The notes: generated by a model not told the origin, from the sequence alone. Positions 1 to 9,341 are shown, numbered from the stretch's first letter. The stretch: DNA of 64,000 nt from JAXGYV01 sp040772045 (GCA_040772045.1 JAXGYV010000001.1:124001-188000); one strand, 5' to 3'. A program made the numbers and translations.

Positions 1-960
1 CCCGGCGGAGTCGAGAAGGGAGGACTTGTAGGAAGCGTAACCACGGAAGGCGGCTGCTAGGAGATCGGAGTCGCCGAGGACGCGCCATGCTTTGATGAGG
101 TTCTTCAGGACGAGACACGTGTGCAGGTTATCGACGAACGCATCCTTGCCATCCATGGCGTACAACCAGGAGCCATCCGGCCGCTGGCTGTACAGGACGA
201 AGGCCAGCGTAGCTCGTGCCTCAGCGAGCCACTCGTCGGCGGCGAATCGCGAACCGGCCGCGGCGAGCAGGAAGCCGCGGTATGCGCTCGCGTTCACCAC
301 GCGCCGGCTGTCGTACGGCGAGTACGCGGAGGCGCGCACACCCGGGGCGATCTCCGTGCTCGGGATGCGGGCGTAAGCGAAGCGCGCGATGGACTCCATG
401 ATAGCCAGATACCGCGGTTCGGCCGTGGTCGCGTACGCCGCCTCGGCGGCCTCGTACGCGTACGGCGTGGACGTGATCAGAGGCGTGCCCGCTTTCCAGG
501 TGCCGAAGCACGTCTGCCAATCGAACGGGTAGCCCCAGCAGTGCTCGGGCTCGCCGGGACAGCGCTGGTCCAAGAGCGCCGCGAGGTGCTGCTGTCCGCG
601 CGACGACCAGGCTGGATCGTGGGCTTGTGCCAGTGCGAAGAACCCCATGGCGTAGTGGGCGTCGGCGATGGGGAACCGCTGACGGTGCCACAGGAGCTTG
701 CGCGTGGCCGGGAGAGCGGTGTCGAGCAAGACGAATGGGGCTACCAGGGGGAGGCCCAACCACCGGTGGCGGTAGTAGACGGCTTTCGCCCGCCGACCCA
801 CCGGGTTGGCCCACAGATCGTGCGCGTCCCACGACGTGGGGCCGTACATCTCCAGCCATGCCGCGTGCCGGAGCGCCGCGTGCAGCGCGGCTGCGGAGAG
901 GCGCGACTGGTCGTGGTGGCGCGCGGCGTACGAGCTTGGCGAGGGGGGAGCCGCGCTCAT
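1..960 (-). CDS. (alpha/alpha)-barrel-like protein of polysaccharide loci, 3' end missing
   Basis: Reading leftward from an ATG at 958-960 the frame stays open for 320 codons to the window edge, so the C-terminus is missing. The protein is rich in Trp, Tyr and Ala helices and contains the segments CWGYPFDWQTCFGTWKAG, TSTPYAYEAAEAAY and DGSWLYAMDGKDAFVDNLHT. These resemble (alpha/alpha)6-toroid proteins found in exopolysaccharide clusters, often misannotated as aminolevulinate dehydratase; that link is from memory of the family. The start overlaps the stop of the preceding glycosyltransferase as ATGA, so the two are probably translationally coupled. A role in trimming or modifying a polysaccharide is inference. 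The long open frames on the opposite strand here have no recognisable protein character. Confidence 0.7.
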   Translation of the reverse strand, partial: MSAAPPSPSSYAARHHDQSRLSAAALHAALRHAAWLEMYGPTSWDAHDLWANPVGRRAKAVYYRHRWLGLPLVAPFVLLDTALPATRKLLWHRQRFPIADAHYAMGFFALAQAHDPAWSSRGQQHLAALLDQRCPGEPEHCWGYPFDWQTCFGTWKAGTPLITSTPYAYEAAEAAYATTAEPRYLAIMESIARFAYARIPSTEIAPGVRASAYSPYDSRRVVNASAYRGFLLAAAGSRFAADEWLAEARATLAFVLYSQRPDGSWLYAMDGKDAFVDNLHTCLVLKNLIKAWRVLGDSDLLAAAFRGYASYKSSLLDSAG

Positions 961-2135
961 GGTTCCTCCCGTCGTCGCGACGAGGCACGGCGCGGCGCAC
1001 TGTCGCGAGCCACGCGCTCGAGGATCGTCAGGTACCGAGGTGTCACCGCCGCGGGCGCGAACTCCTTGACTTTGGCGAGGTTGTTGGCGGCCATCGTCGC
1101 TCGCAGCCCGTCGTCAGCCAGCAGACGCTCGATAGCCTCGGCGAGTTTCTCGGGCTCCCGTGGCGGAATGAACAGGGCGTTCACGCCCTCTGCGAGCCGC
1201 TCGGCGGCACCGGGGAGATTGGTGGTGACGATAGGCAGTCCCCTGCTCATCGCCTCCGGCAGCACTGTGGGGAAGCCCTCACGGTACGAAGGCAGGACGA
1301 AGACGTCAGCCTGGCGGTAACAGGCACCGAGGGCTTCGCCCGATACGTGTCCGCGCCAGTCGATCTTGTCCGCGATCCCCAGCAGGCGCGCCTGCTGGGC
1401 CAAGGCGTTCGCGCTGGGGCCATCGCCCGCGACCACCAGACGGCACGGCACGGCCGCGTTGAGGTGCGCGAGCGCTTGCAGGAGGTCCGCCACGCCTTTC
1501 TGTGGTACCAGGCGACCAACGTACAGGATGGTTGGCTCAGCGGGTGGCGTGGTCTGGCTGGGCTCGCGTGCCGCGTCTAGTGGTATGGGTGCAGCCGCGT
1601 CAGGGACAAAGGGATTCGTAACCACGTCGAAGCGGCTGTTCGGCAGGAAGGCGGACCACTCGTCGCGCTCCTGCGTGGAGAGCACCAGAGTGGCGTCGGC
1701 CTGCCGAACGAGCAGGCGAGACGCGAGCTTGAGCAGCCGGTGCCCCGGGGCGACCAGGCGGTCGGAGTGACTGCCGTGGAAGTGCAGGACGCGATGCGCG
1801 CACAGCCGTCGCGTGGCCAAAACCAGGGGGATATCGCGCAGAAGCCCGCCCCAGTTGTGCGCGGTGGCGATGAAGAGCACGTCGACTGGGCGTCGCCGGA
1901 GCTGGCGGCGGATGCGCGCGATGTCCGCGGTCCGGCCAATCGTCTTCGAGAGCAGCGTCTCCTCGTCGGTGTGGCGGCCCCAGCTCGCGGTCTCGACAGC
2001 ACAGCCCAGGAGTCTGAGGTGGTCTACCAGGAGCGGGACGATCTTGGGGATAGGGCCGCGAACGTGCGCGTGCGGGGCGAGCAGCAGCAGTCGTAGCCTC
2101 CGCCCAACGGGTGCATGATCGTCGGTCGCGGTCAT
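957..2135 (-). CDS. GT4-family glycosyltransferase
   Basis: 392-residue GT-B fold retaining glycosyltransferase. The N-terminal half begins with a hydrophobic beta strand (LRLLLLAPHAHVRG). The C-terminal half carries the GT4 signatures TILYVGRLVPQKGVADLL, then VVAGDGPS, and the nucleotide-sugar-binding motif PSYREGFPTVLPEAMSRG with the paired Glu residues of the EX7E motif. It probably adds one sugar from a nucleotide-sugar donor to a lipid-linked glycan on the cytoplasmic face. Donor and acceptor cannot be read from sequence. It starts at ATG 2133-2135, and its stop overlaps the start of the next gene. Length is normal for the family. Confidence 0.9.
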   Translation of the reverse strand: MTATDDHAPVGRRLRLLLLAPHAHVRGPIPKIVPLLVDHLRLLGCAVETASWGRHTDEETLLSKTIGRTADIARIRRQLRRRPVDVLFIATAHNWGGLLRDIPLVLATRRLCAHRVLHFHGSHSDRLVAPGHRLLKLASRLLVRQADATLVLSTQERDEWSAFLPNSRFDVVTNPFVPDAAAPIPLDAAREPSQTTPPAEPTILYVGRLVPQKGVADLLQALAHLNAAVPCRLVVAGDGPSANALAQQARLLGIADKIDWRGHVSGEALGACYRQADVFVLPSYREGFPTVLPEAMSRGLPIVTTNLPGAAERLAEGVNALFIPPREPEKLAEAIERLLADDGLRATMAANNLAKVKEFAPAAVTPRYLTILERVARDSAPRRASSRRREEP

Positions 2136-2272
2136 CTCGGGACGCCTATCTCTCGCTCGTGAAGCCCCGTCATCGTATCGGCAGGCGGTCGAAAAAGGCG
2201 AACCGCCGGATGCGCGGATGGGTACCCATCAGGATGGTCGACCACCACTCGCAGTCCTCGGCCATCCGATGA

Positions 2273-3364
2273 CTAGGCCGAGGTGGCCTCTTCATATACA
2301 CGGACGAAACCCTCGACCATACGCTCGAGAGAGTAGACGTCGGCGATACGGCGCCAACCCGCCGTGCCCATGGCGCGGCGTTCGGCTCCGTGAGCGCACA
2401 GATAAGCGATGCGCTCGGCGAGCGCCGTGGCGTCGGTCGGAGGGACCACGAAGCCGGTTTCCCCATCCTCGACGAGCTCGCGATTGCCGCCGCCCTCTCC
2501 GCAGATCACCGGCAGGCCGCACGCCATGTACTCCATGATGGCGTTGGAACAGCCCTCCTGCGCCCACGCCGGATCGGTCATGAGCACGCCGATGTCCGCC
2601 TGGTACATCTGAGGGATCGCCTCGAGGCCGGCGGTGGCGAACACGACCGTGCCGTCAGCGAGCAGGTCGGCGGCCTCCGCCATGAGAGCCGGGCGAGTCG
2701 GGCCGTCTCCGACGAAGAGGAAGCGATAGGGATGCTGTCTCCGCAGGAGGCGAGCCGCGGCGATCACGAGGCGATAGTTCTTCTCGGGCGCCATTCTGCC
2801 GACCATGACAACCGTGCAGGGCTTGGGCGCGTCGGCTGACGAGTGTTCGGCGCTCGTGCCGGCCGTCGAACATGCGGCGAGGCGGGAACGGTCGAAACCG
2901 TTGGCCACCACGCATCCCTTACGCGGCGGCACGCCCCACGCCTGCAGGCCGGCGTGCGAGTTGGCCACGACGGTGGTGGCGCACGCCATGCCGACGCGTT
3001 TGAGGGGCAGGTGCGCGGATTGCAGAGCGCCTGTGCGGATGGTGCCGTCGATGAGGGGGATGCGGCAGAGCCGGCAGACCGGGCCGGCGATCAAGGTGGA
3101 GATCCAACTCCATGAGTGCACGACGTCTGGTCGCGACAGGGCGATCTCCCGCCAGAGAGTGGCCGCCGGATCTGGGTCGAAGCGGGAGCGGCGCTTGAGA
3201 ACGCGTACGGCGATGCCGCGCTCGCGGAGGTAAGTTACGAACGGTCCTCCGCCCAGCGCGCACACGCGCCGTTCCCATTCCGCGGGCAAGCCGGCGGCCA
3301 ACAGGGTCATCTGCCGCTCTGCTCCGCCGTTACCGAGGGAGTCTACGAGGAAGAGCACCTTCAC
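2273..3364 (-). CDS. GT4-family glycosyltransferase
   Basis: 363-residue GT-B glycosyltransferase. It opens with MKVLFLVDSLGNGGAERQM, the typical N-terminus with the GGAE(R/K) loop, and has VVMVGRMAPEKNYRLVI, FVGDGPTRPAL and a C-terminal EGCSNAIMEYMACGLPVICG that stands in for the usual EG(F/L)P..EAMA motif. The start is a GTG at 3362-3364 overlapping the TGA of the upstream deacetylase gene (GTGA), which implies coupled translation. It probably acts in assembly of the same repeat unit as the neighbouring transferases; linkage and donor are unknown. About 137 bp separate it from the next gene. Confidence 0.9.
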   Translation of the reverse strand: MKVLFLVDSLGNGGAERQMTLLAAGLPAEWERRVCALGGGPFVTYLRERGIAVRVLKRRSRFDPDPAATLWREIALSRPDVVHSWSWISTLIAGPVCRLCRIPLIDGTIRTGALQSAHLPLKRVGMACATTVVANSHAGLQAWGVPPRKGCVVANGFDRSRLAACSTAGTSAEHSSADAPKPCTVVMVGRMAPEKNYRLVIAAARLLRRQHPYRFLFVGDGPTRPALMAEAADLLADGTVVFATAGLEAIPQMYQADIGVLMTDPAWAQEGCSNAIMEYMACGLPVICGEGGGNRELVEDGETGFVVPPTDATALAERIAYLCAHGAERRAMGTAGWRRIADVYSLERMVEGFVRVYEEATSA

Positions 3365-4359
3365 AGACCGCGTACCTCTAGTTCGCCGGCCGAGAGTTCC
3401 CGTGCGGCCGCCGTGAGGCCGATGAAGCTCCCGCCGCCCGCGCGAACTTCGCGGAAGAACTCAGTGAGGCAGCGGTAGAGCGCGCGAATGGACTCTGCCG
3501 TAGGTCGAAAGGGACTTCCGCCGGGCAGCAACTCGCTGCTGTGGAACATCATCACCGCGATCTTAACACCGGTGCGCTCGGCGTGTCGCCAGACCCGCAG
3601 GAGATCCGCGGGCCCATAGTGAGGTCGGGGTGCGAGCCACATGGGCTGCGGCTGCAGCCAAGTACGCAGAAGGACCTTGCGTATGGCTCGCGCGGGCTTC
3701 GCTTGGTACGCCCGCAGGAGAGTCGGGTGCCTGCGGAGTACATCGTATGTCGGCAGCACGGTCACCGGGATCTCGATGAGCGGTACGCCGCCGCTGCCGC
3801 TCACGCGAAACGGCTGCACCGAGCAGTGCGAGAAATCCGGCCCCGCCTCGCCCGGCAGGCCGGGCGTGTCTCGCCAGGAAGTCAGCGGCGTGACGGACGA
3901 GTCGACCACGTAGCCCTCCTGGACGAGCGCCTGAGCGACGCGAAGGTCGAAGCCAAACCGGCCAGCGCGAAACGCTGTCGGCACCGCGCCGAACGCGCTG
4001 GCGATCTCTCGCGTTAGATTGTGGAGCTTCTCCTGCAAGAGGGAGGTGGGGAGCTGTGAGGGAAACGCGTGGATCCGATCGTTAAACCGCAGGCCGGGCG
4101 CGTCCACAAACGGCGGGGTGGTCCATGGGTGAAGGTGTGCGCCCACTTCGACGAGCCCTTGCCGCTGCCAATTCGACAGGTAGTCGCGCGCGAGGTCGTC
4201 GGCGGCCATCTCCGAAGTGAGGAGGTAGGTGGGGATCACGCCGTACTCGTCGCAGAGTTCTTGAAATCTCGGCCAGCTTCGCACATTACGGGTGTTGACC
4301 GGGCAGCCGTGGTCCCACTGGCAGTCTGCCTCCACGTCTAGGGTAACCGCGAGCTTCAT
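3361..4359 (-). CDS. WalW-like polysaccharide deacetylase-fold protein
   Basis: 332 residues. The ATG at 4357-4359 (KLAVTLDVEADCQWDHG) is preferred over an upstream in-frame ATG because that extension runs through the preceding gene and has no protein character. The Asp/Glu pair in LDVEAD near residue 8, the His pair in GAHLHPW, and FRAGRFGFD match the metal-dependent deacetylase (NodB-like) fold found in LPS and capsule clusters. It may remove acetyl groups from an amino sugar. No signal peptide is visible, so a cytoplasmic site or an unconventional location is likely. The start overlaps the FemAB-like stop (ATGA) and the stop overlaps the next start. Confidence 0.8.
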   Translation of the reverse strand: MKLAVTLDVEADCQWDHGCPVNTRNVRSWPRFQELCDEYGVIPTYLLTSEMAADDLARDYLSNWQRQGLVEVGAHLHPWTTPPFVDAPGLRFNDRIHAFPSQLPTSLLQEKLHNLTREIASAFGAVPTAFRAGRFGFDLRVAQALVQEGYVVDSSVTPLTSWRDTPGLPGEAGPDFSHCSVQPFRVSGSGGVPLIEIPVTVLPTYDVLRRHPTLLRAYQAKPARAIRKVLLRTWLQPQPMWLAPRPHYGPADLLRVWRHAERTGVKIAVMMFHSSELLPGGSPFRPTAESIRALYRCLTEFFREVRAGGGSFIGLTAAARELSAGELEVRGL

Positions 4360-5444
4360 CGCCGGCGGCCACCTGCGCGGCGCTGCAGAACCGCTGTGTG
4401 CAGCCGTCGGACGGCGTGCGCTGAGGCCGCGATGGTCGGTGAGGACATTTTCTCGTGGATAGCCACCACCTTCTCGGGCTCCGCCGTAGGGGCGAAGCCA
4501 CGCTTGAAGAAGTTGACGCCCCACAAGGGGTCTTCCGGCCGGGCCATCAAGCTGTAACCCCCGAGATCAAACAGGGTGCAGCCGCGCGCGCGAGCCCAGC
4601 GTATGGCCTCCCAGAGGAGGAGGTGCGAGCCCGACGCTTTGCCAGACGCCTTGGGGTTGCGCCCGGAGGGCAGCATGCGGAGGTGCGCGCGCTCGCGGTA
4701 GATAATCACCAGGGCAGCGGCCAGCGGCTGGTTGCCCTCGCGGGCGATAAGGACAGTGCCGCCGCTGCCGCCGTGCAGCCAGCACCGGCTGATGCGAGCG
4801 AGGAGATCGGGAGAGGCCGTCTCCACGGGGGCTCGCTCGCGCATGGCGCGCTGCAGGTCGCAGAGAATGGCCTGACCCTCGGCCGTGTCTTCAGGCTGGA
4901 CGGCGACGCCGAGTCGCAGGCACTTCCTGATCTCCTGGCGAGTGGAGCTGCGAAACGATGCGAGCAGGGCCTCTTCGCTGAGAGAGAGGTCGATGCACAG
5001 TGTCGCCCACGTCCCGAACAGGCGATGCCGTACGTAACCGTGTCGCTCCAGCGTGGACTCCACGGCGTCGCCTCCGCCGTCGAGGGGCAGAGGGGGCGCG
5101 ACCCGTATGCGCGCCGCGTCGTGCGCGAGCACACCGTCCAGCCACCCTAGCCAGTGGTCGAACACCTCGCCGTCCAGAAAAGTTGGCCCCTTACTGAACT
5201 CCCAGAAGGAACGGCCCGGGATGGGCAGCTGGCGGCGTACTCCTAGCGCGGTCAGACAGACTTCGCCATCCTGCTCGCCCCAGAAGAAGAACGGCCGGCG
5301 AGCCGTACGTCCTTGCCCAGAGCGCTCGACCTCTGCCCAGTCGGGATCCGCGAGGTAATGCGTCCAGGGGACTTGCTCGGCGTGCCGCTGCCACCGCGCA
5401 CGTACGTCGGGCTCCAGCCATGGGGAGTAGAAGAATGCATACAT
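4356..5444 (-). CDS. FemAB/FemX-like GNAT-fold aminoacyl- or acyltransferase
   Basis: 362 residues from ATG 5442-5444 (YAFFYSPWLEPDVRARWQRH); a longer frame upstream is Arg-rich shadow sequence. The segments FWEFSKGPTF, FRSSTRQEIRKCLRLGV and HLLLWEAIRWARARGC followed by FDLGG are typical of the peptidoglycan-bridge (FemAB/FemX, double GNAT) family, which transfers amino acids from aminoacyl-tRNA or acyl groups to cell-wall or polysaccharide acceptors. A clade of these sits in exopolysaccharide clusters. Two more distant GNAT relatives occur at 7020-8201 and 32834-34072, so acyl or aminoacyl decoration of the polymer is plausible but unproven. Confidence 0.82.
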   Translation of the reverse strand: MYAFFYSPWLEPDVRARWQRHAEQVPWTHYLADPDWAEVERSGQGRTARRPFFFWGEQDGEVCLTALGVRRQLPIPGRSFWEFSKGPTFLDGEVFDHWLGWLDGVLAHDAARIRVAPPLPLDGGGDAVESTLERHGYVRHRLFGTWATLCIDLSLSEEALLASFRSSTRQEIRKCLRLGVAVQPEDTAEGQAILCDLQRAMRERAPVETASPDLLARISRCWLHGGSGGTVLIAREGNQPLAAALVIIYRERAHLRMLPSGRNPKASGKASGSHLLLWEAIRWARARGCTLFDLGGYSLMARPEDPLWGVNFFKRGFAPTAEPEKVVAIHEKMSSPTIAASAHAVRRLHTAVLQRRAGGRRR

Positions 5445-5491
5445 CGTATCCCGCGGTTCTCCCTCGTGTCTCGCGCGAGCGCTGAGCGCCC

Positions 5492-6928
5492 CTAGACGCA
5501 GTCTCCCGCCGCCGCCGACTCGCGGAAGCTCGCGGCGGCGGAGGAGGCTGTCGGATCGCCGGTGTCGTGGACCTTCGTGATGGTGAAGCGGTATTTGCCG
5601 GAAGCGCTGGGCTCGATGTGGTCGACGAATTCGAACGACACGGCGCACTCCTCTCCCATGGCGAGCTGTACTCTGTGCGTGATCTCAGAGATGCCGGCTG
5701 CTCTCATGGCCTCGATATCGGGAAGGTCCTTCCGCTGGACGATGCGCGCTCGGACGTGCCGCGTCGACTCCTGAATTACCTGAAACTTCTCGATCCAGTC
5801 CTGCAGGTGGAAGGCGTAGTTGAAGTACTGGCCCGCGACCAGCGTGCCGTCGGCCGTCACGAAGGTGTCGGAGACGCGACCGGTGATCTCTCGCAGGAGT
5901 GGCCAGACCCGCCCGCAGTCGCACGGCGCGTCCGCCCACACTCCCAAGTCACCGATCTCGTACCTGATAAGGGGGAGAGCGTAGTTGACGAGCGAAGTGA
6001 CCACGATGCGGCCGGTCTCTCCCGGCTCGGCGGGGGTGCCGTCGTCGCGCAGTACCTCGAGGAACACCGTCTGGACCGGCACGTGCATGCCGGCGTGGCG
6101 ATTGCACTCAAACGCCATGCCGGAGACCTCGCGCGAGCCGTACGACTGGAACACCTCGGCACGAAACACCCGCGTCAGGAGGTCGCGCATGTGGGGCTGG
6201 AGGCAGCCCGCGGCGGTGGCGACCGTCTTGGGGGAATGCACGGTGAGGCCGTTTCTCTCGACGAACCGGGCGATCTCCACGGCGCTCTCGACGTAGGCGA
6301 TGATGTGCTCCGGCCGTGAGCGGTTCATGATGTCGACGTACGAGCTCATGAGCTCGGGCGTCAGGCGGAAGCTGTTCAGCCAGATCTCGTTGCGCAGCCA
6401 CTGTCCAAGCCGTGCCCGCAGCGTCTCCTTGCCCGTGAGAAGATCGTCTACCGAACCCCAGATATGGAGTCGCTTCTCTCCCAGTGGCCGGCAGAGGATC
6501 TCCGCGGCGGCCACCAGGCCCACGGCGCGCTGCCAATCCAAGTACGTGCTGTCGTTGATGAGGCGCACGGGCTCACCAGTGGACCCGCCAGTCGAATCGT
6601 AGCGCCACGTCCTCTCCTGGAGGTCGTCGGATTGGAGGTCGTCGAAACGCGCGCGCAGCGTTGCCTTGTCGAGGAGAGGGAGGTGTGTGAAACGGGCGGC
6701 CAACGCCTCGGCTGAGGCGGTGGCCAGCCCCTGGCTAGAGAAGACCTCACGGTAGTATGGCACGTGTCGAGAGGCGTGTGCGAGCAGCGCGGCGAGCCGC
6801 CGTCGCTGATCGGCAGTGGAGGCCTCAGGAGTGAGCCACTGTCCTGCGCGCACTTCGGCTGCGTGCTGTCGCGTCGACCCCCGCGACAGCGTCGCGAGCC
6901 GCTCGATTCTGGCCGCTAGCGGGGGCAT
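5492..6928 (-). CDS. CapK-like phenylacetate-CoA ligase family adenylate-forming enzyme
   Basis: 478 residues, ANL-superfamily adenylate-forming enzyme of the PaaK/CapK branch. The P-loop-like phosphate-binding motif is YDSTGGSTGEPVRL near residue 115. QSYGSREVSGMAFEC supplies the adenine-binding region, and RYEIGDLGVW with CDCGRVWPLL forms the conserved Asp/Cys region of this branch. The C-terminus contains a GKYRFT segment like the family's closing lysine loop. In capsule loci such proteins are thought to activate an acyl group for transfer to a sugar; the substrate is unknown. The adjacent GNAT genes are candidate partners. ATG at 6926-6928 has GAGG about eight bases upstream. Confidence 0.85.
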   Translation of the reverse strand: MPPLAARIERLATLSRGSTRQHAAEVRAGQWLTPEASTADQRRRLAALLAHASRHVPYYREVFSSQGLATASAEALAARFTHLPLLDKATLRARFDDLQSDDLQERTWRYDSTGGSTGEPVRLINDSTYLDWQRAVGLVAAAEILCRPLGEKRLHIWGSVDDLLTGKETLRARLGQWLRNEIWLNSFRLTPELMSSYVDIMNRSRPEHIIAYVESAVEIARFVERNGLTVHSPKTVATAAGCLQPHMRDLLTRVFRAEVFQSYGSREVSGMAFECNRHAGMHVPVQTVFLEVLRDDGTPAEPGETGRIVVTSLVNYALPLIRYEIGDLGVWADAPCDCGRVWPLLREITGRVSDTFVTADGTLVAGQYFNYAFHLQDWIEKFQVIQESTRHVRARIVQRKDLPDIEAMRAAGISEITHRVQLAMGEECAVSFEFVDHIEPSASGKYRFTITKVHDTGDPTASSAAASFRESAAAGDCV

Positions 6929-7019
6929 GTATCCTCGCTAGCGGGTAGCTCGCGGGAGTCGACGTTCTGGTGCCGCGCGCGATACGCGACCATGGCTCCT
7001 CGTTGTGTGCTGGCGTGTG

Positions 7020-8201
7020 TCACGAACCCTCGGTGGTGGATTTGTGCGCGCGCGGGGGCTTCTGGCGGCGCGCGTTGGCGGCGCGCAGCGCGCGTACAGC
7101 GCGCCGCGCCGCTCCGTATCGTGCGCCGATGAGCCCGACGAGAGGCGGTGCCGCCACGCGCCCTAGCGCGAGGTGTGCTTGTCGCATGGGGATCGTCTCG
7201 GGCTGCCAGTCGCGCGACCACGGCGTGTCGGTCACCAGATCGAGGCGTTTGATCGCCGGGTCGGTGCAGCAGCGCTCAAGTGTCCTGTTGAGGAGCACTT
7301 GCCCGGGGCCCAGGCGCGCGTAGTCCTGATCGTAGCCGATCTTGAGGATCGCGTAGTCGGGGCCGGTGCGCACGCAGAACTGCGCGGCGACACAGCGATC
7401 GTCTACCCAGAGGCTGTTGATCTCGCAGTGGTCTTCGGGACCGACCATGGTGGCGACGAGGGCACGGTAGAAGGCGGTCAGTCGCGGATACAGGCTGATG
7501 GCGGACCCCGTGCCGCCCTGCCCCTTCCAACCCGAGGCCTCGACGCTCAAGAAGGCCTCGAGGGCACCCTCCAGGATGTCTTCGCCGACAGCGGTGGCGA
7601 AGCGCGCGCCCTCGAGGCGCGCGATCTTGTTGCAGTGGCTGCGCACGTTCCGCCGGAAGTGCTTGGACAGGCGAGCCATGAGCTCGTCGTAGGGCTTCTG
7701 GCAGTCGAAGCAGTGAGACACCTCTGTGGCGTGAGTGGACCAGGAACACCGGCTCATGTTCTGGAGGCCGTGCCACACGGCGGATGCTTGCGGCAGTGGC
7801 CCCAAGACCAGCAGCCGGCGTCCGTCCATGCTCGCACGAAGAAAGCGGACTGCGGCGGGTACGAGCGCGGCCGCGGCTTCCGCGTCTGGGCAGAGCACGT
7901 CGGTGATGGTCCAGTGTGGGTGCCAGGGGAGGGCCCAGACGTGCAGAGGGTAGCGCAGGCTCGTGTCGTCCCGCGCCACCAGGGGGCAGATGGCGCGCAC
8001 GTGTCGCCCATCCGTGAGAGTGAGATACCGAGAGAGCTCTGGTGTGTCGCAGAGATGGTCGAGATATGCCAGCTGTGCCTCAAAGGTGTGGTATCTCGAT
8101 CTGTGGGGCAGCGCCGCGTACAGCGTCCTCCAGTCTGCCTCCAGGCGCTGCAGCCCGGCGCGGCCCCGGTGCTCAACGATCCTCCACGGCGACGTACTCA
8201 T
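7020..8201 (-). CDS. BioF2-like GNAT acetyltransferase, paralogue 1
   Basis: 393 residues from ATG 8199-8201; the start overlaps the stop of the upstream GT2 gene (ATGA). The core region FRRNVRSHCNKIARLEG, EASGWKG, FYRALVA, HCEINSLWVDDRCVAAQFC and AILKIGYDQDYARLGPGQVLL is the acetyltransferase_6 (BioF2-like/CelD) signature, a GNAT fold used in polysaccharide loci. A paralogue lies at 32834-34072 with matching segments (LILGPLPQ/LVLGPLPQ, EARGWKG/EASGWKG, TLERCC, DHCEIN). It probably acylates a sugar or a lipid-linked intermediate. The tail is very rich in Arg and Ala. Confidence 0.8.
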   Translation of the reverse strand: MSTSPWRIVEHRGRAGLQRLEADWRTLYAALPHRSRYHTFEAQLAYLDHLCDTPELSRYLTLTDGRHVRAICPLVARDDTSLRYPLHVWALPWHPHWTITDVLCPDAEAAAALVPAAVRFLRASMDGRRLLVLGPLPQASAVWHGLQNMSRCSWSTHATEVSHCFDCQKPYDELMARLSKHFRRNVRSHCNKIARLEGARFATAVGEDILEGALEAFLSVEASGWKGQGGTGSAISLYPRLTAFYRALVATMVGPEDHCEINSLWVDDRCVAAQFCVRTGPDYAILKIGYDQDYARLGPGQVLLNRTLERCCTDPAIKRLDLVTDTPWSRDWQPETIPMRQAHLALGRVAAPPLVGLIGARYGAARRAVRALRAANARRQKPPRAHKSTTEGS

Positions 8202-9232
8202 GACGAGGAGCTCGTGCCGACGTGGAGGCCGTGCGCACGCCGGCTGAAACGAGCGCTGGCTCTCATCAGGCTGCCCGGAACGTAGGAGAGCACGTGGTAC
8301 GAGCAAGGTACGTGGAAGACACGGGCGAGCTCGTTTCGGGCGCGTCGCCGCTGCCCCTGCCCCAACAACTGGCGTACCTTCTGGAGCCGAAAGTGGTCAG
8401 CGGCATGCTCGTAATCGTCTCGGTGCAGGGCGAGGAACTCCTCATCCTGGCCCCAGACTCGCTCGATGATGGTCAGAGCGGCCTCCGCGCGCGCGGAGGC
8501 CGCGAGGCCTGTGAGCCGCGCGCCCGCATGGCCGTGCTGCCACGCCGTATCGCAGTCCATGTAGCCGGCGAGGCCGCGCCGCGCCAGCCGAGCAAAGCAC
8601 TCCCAGTCTTCATAGATCGCGATGTCTTCGGGAAATCGCAGAGCGTCGCCGGCTTCGCGCCGGCGCACGACGACCGTGCACGTGTTCACGTACCAGCCGT
8701 TGATGTACGCCTCGTACAGGCGTCCGATGTGCAGCCTGAAGTCTGGAGCGGACGCCGGCAGATCCCGGATGGTGGTTGAGTCGATAGTACGGGAGAGGAC
8801 GCGATCTGGGGCGCTCGCGTTGCCGTACCACGACGAGAGGTAGTGTGACACGCGGCGCCCTTGTTCTGTAACCACCCCAAAGTCGCTGAAAACGAACAGT
8901 ATGTCGGGGAACTGTTCGAGTACTGTGCGCTGCCATGCAAGCTTTCCGGGGATCCATTCGTCGTCTGAGTCGAGAAAGGCGACGAGATCTCCCTGTGCCC
9001 ACTGGACGCCGGTATTCCGCGCGGTACCGGCGCCGCGGTGATCGGTCCTGACGTACCGTACGGCGGGCGCGAAGGCGCGCACGACCGCCTCGGTGTTGTC
9101 CGTCGATCCGTCGTCGACAACGATGACTTCGTCTCCTGATTGACACTCGGTGAGCGCACAACCAACCGCTCGTGCAAGGAGGTGCGCGCGATTGAACGTT
9201 GGGATCACCACCGAGACTGTGAGATGTGTCAC
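8198..9232 (-). CDS. GT2-family glycosyltransferase
   Basis: 344 residues from a GTG at 9230-9232, with AAGGA about ten bases upstream; a longer frame begins with TTG at 9271 and is less likely. It has classic GT-A inverting features: VSVVIPTFNRAHLL at the N-terminus, VIVVDDGSTDNTEAVV near residue 38, the GTARNTG loop, and the metal-binding DXD as FLDSDDEW near residue 88. A later EDWECFARLA supplies the likely catalytic acid region. It would transfer a sugar from an NDP-sugar in the cytoplasm. Its stop overlaps the following GNAT gene's start. Confidence 0.9.
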   Translation of the reverse strand: MTHLTVSVVIPTFNRAHLLARAVGCALTECQSGDEVIVVDDGSTDNTEAVVRAFAPAVRYVRTDHRGAGTARNTGVQWAQGDLVAFLDSDDEWIPGKLAWQRTVLEQFPDILFVFSDFGVVTEQGRRVSHYLSSWYGNASAPDRVLSRTIDSTTIRDLPASAPDFRLHIGRLYEAYINGWYVNTCTVVVRRREAGDALRFPEDIAIYEDWECFARLARRGLAGYMDCDTAWQHGHAGARLTGLAASARAEAALTIIERVWGQDEEFLALHRDDYEHAADHFRLQKVRQLLGQGQRRRARNELARVFHVPCSYHVLSYVPGSLMRASARFSRRAHGLHVGTSSSS

Positions 9233-9341
9233 GGGCGAGGTGTCCTTGCGGTGCCGCCTGAACGAAGCCAACTATAGCATGAGGTCATCGCTCGCCCGGC
9301 GAGGGGCGGCGAGCGGTGGAAGCAAGAGGCCGGCTCCGTGG

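Noticed and set aside
121..1320. 399-residue plus-strand open frame
   Set aside because: Antisense to the truncated barrel-like gene and the GT4 gene; Arg/Gly-rich composition without any motif.
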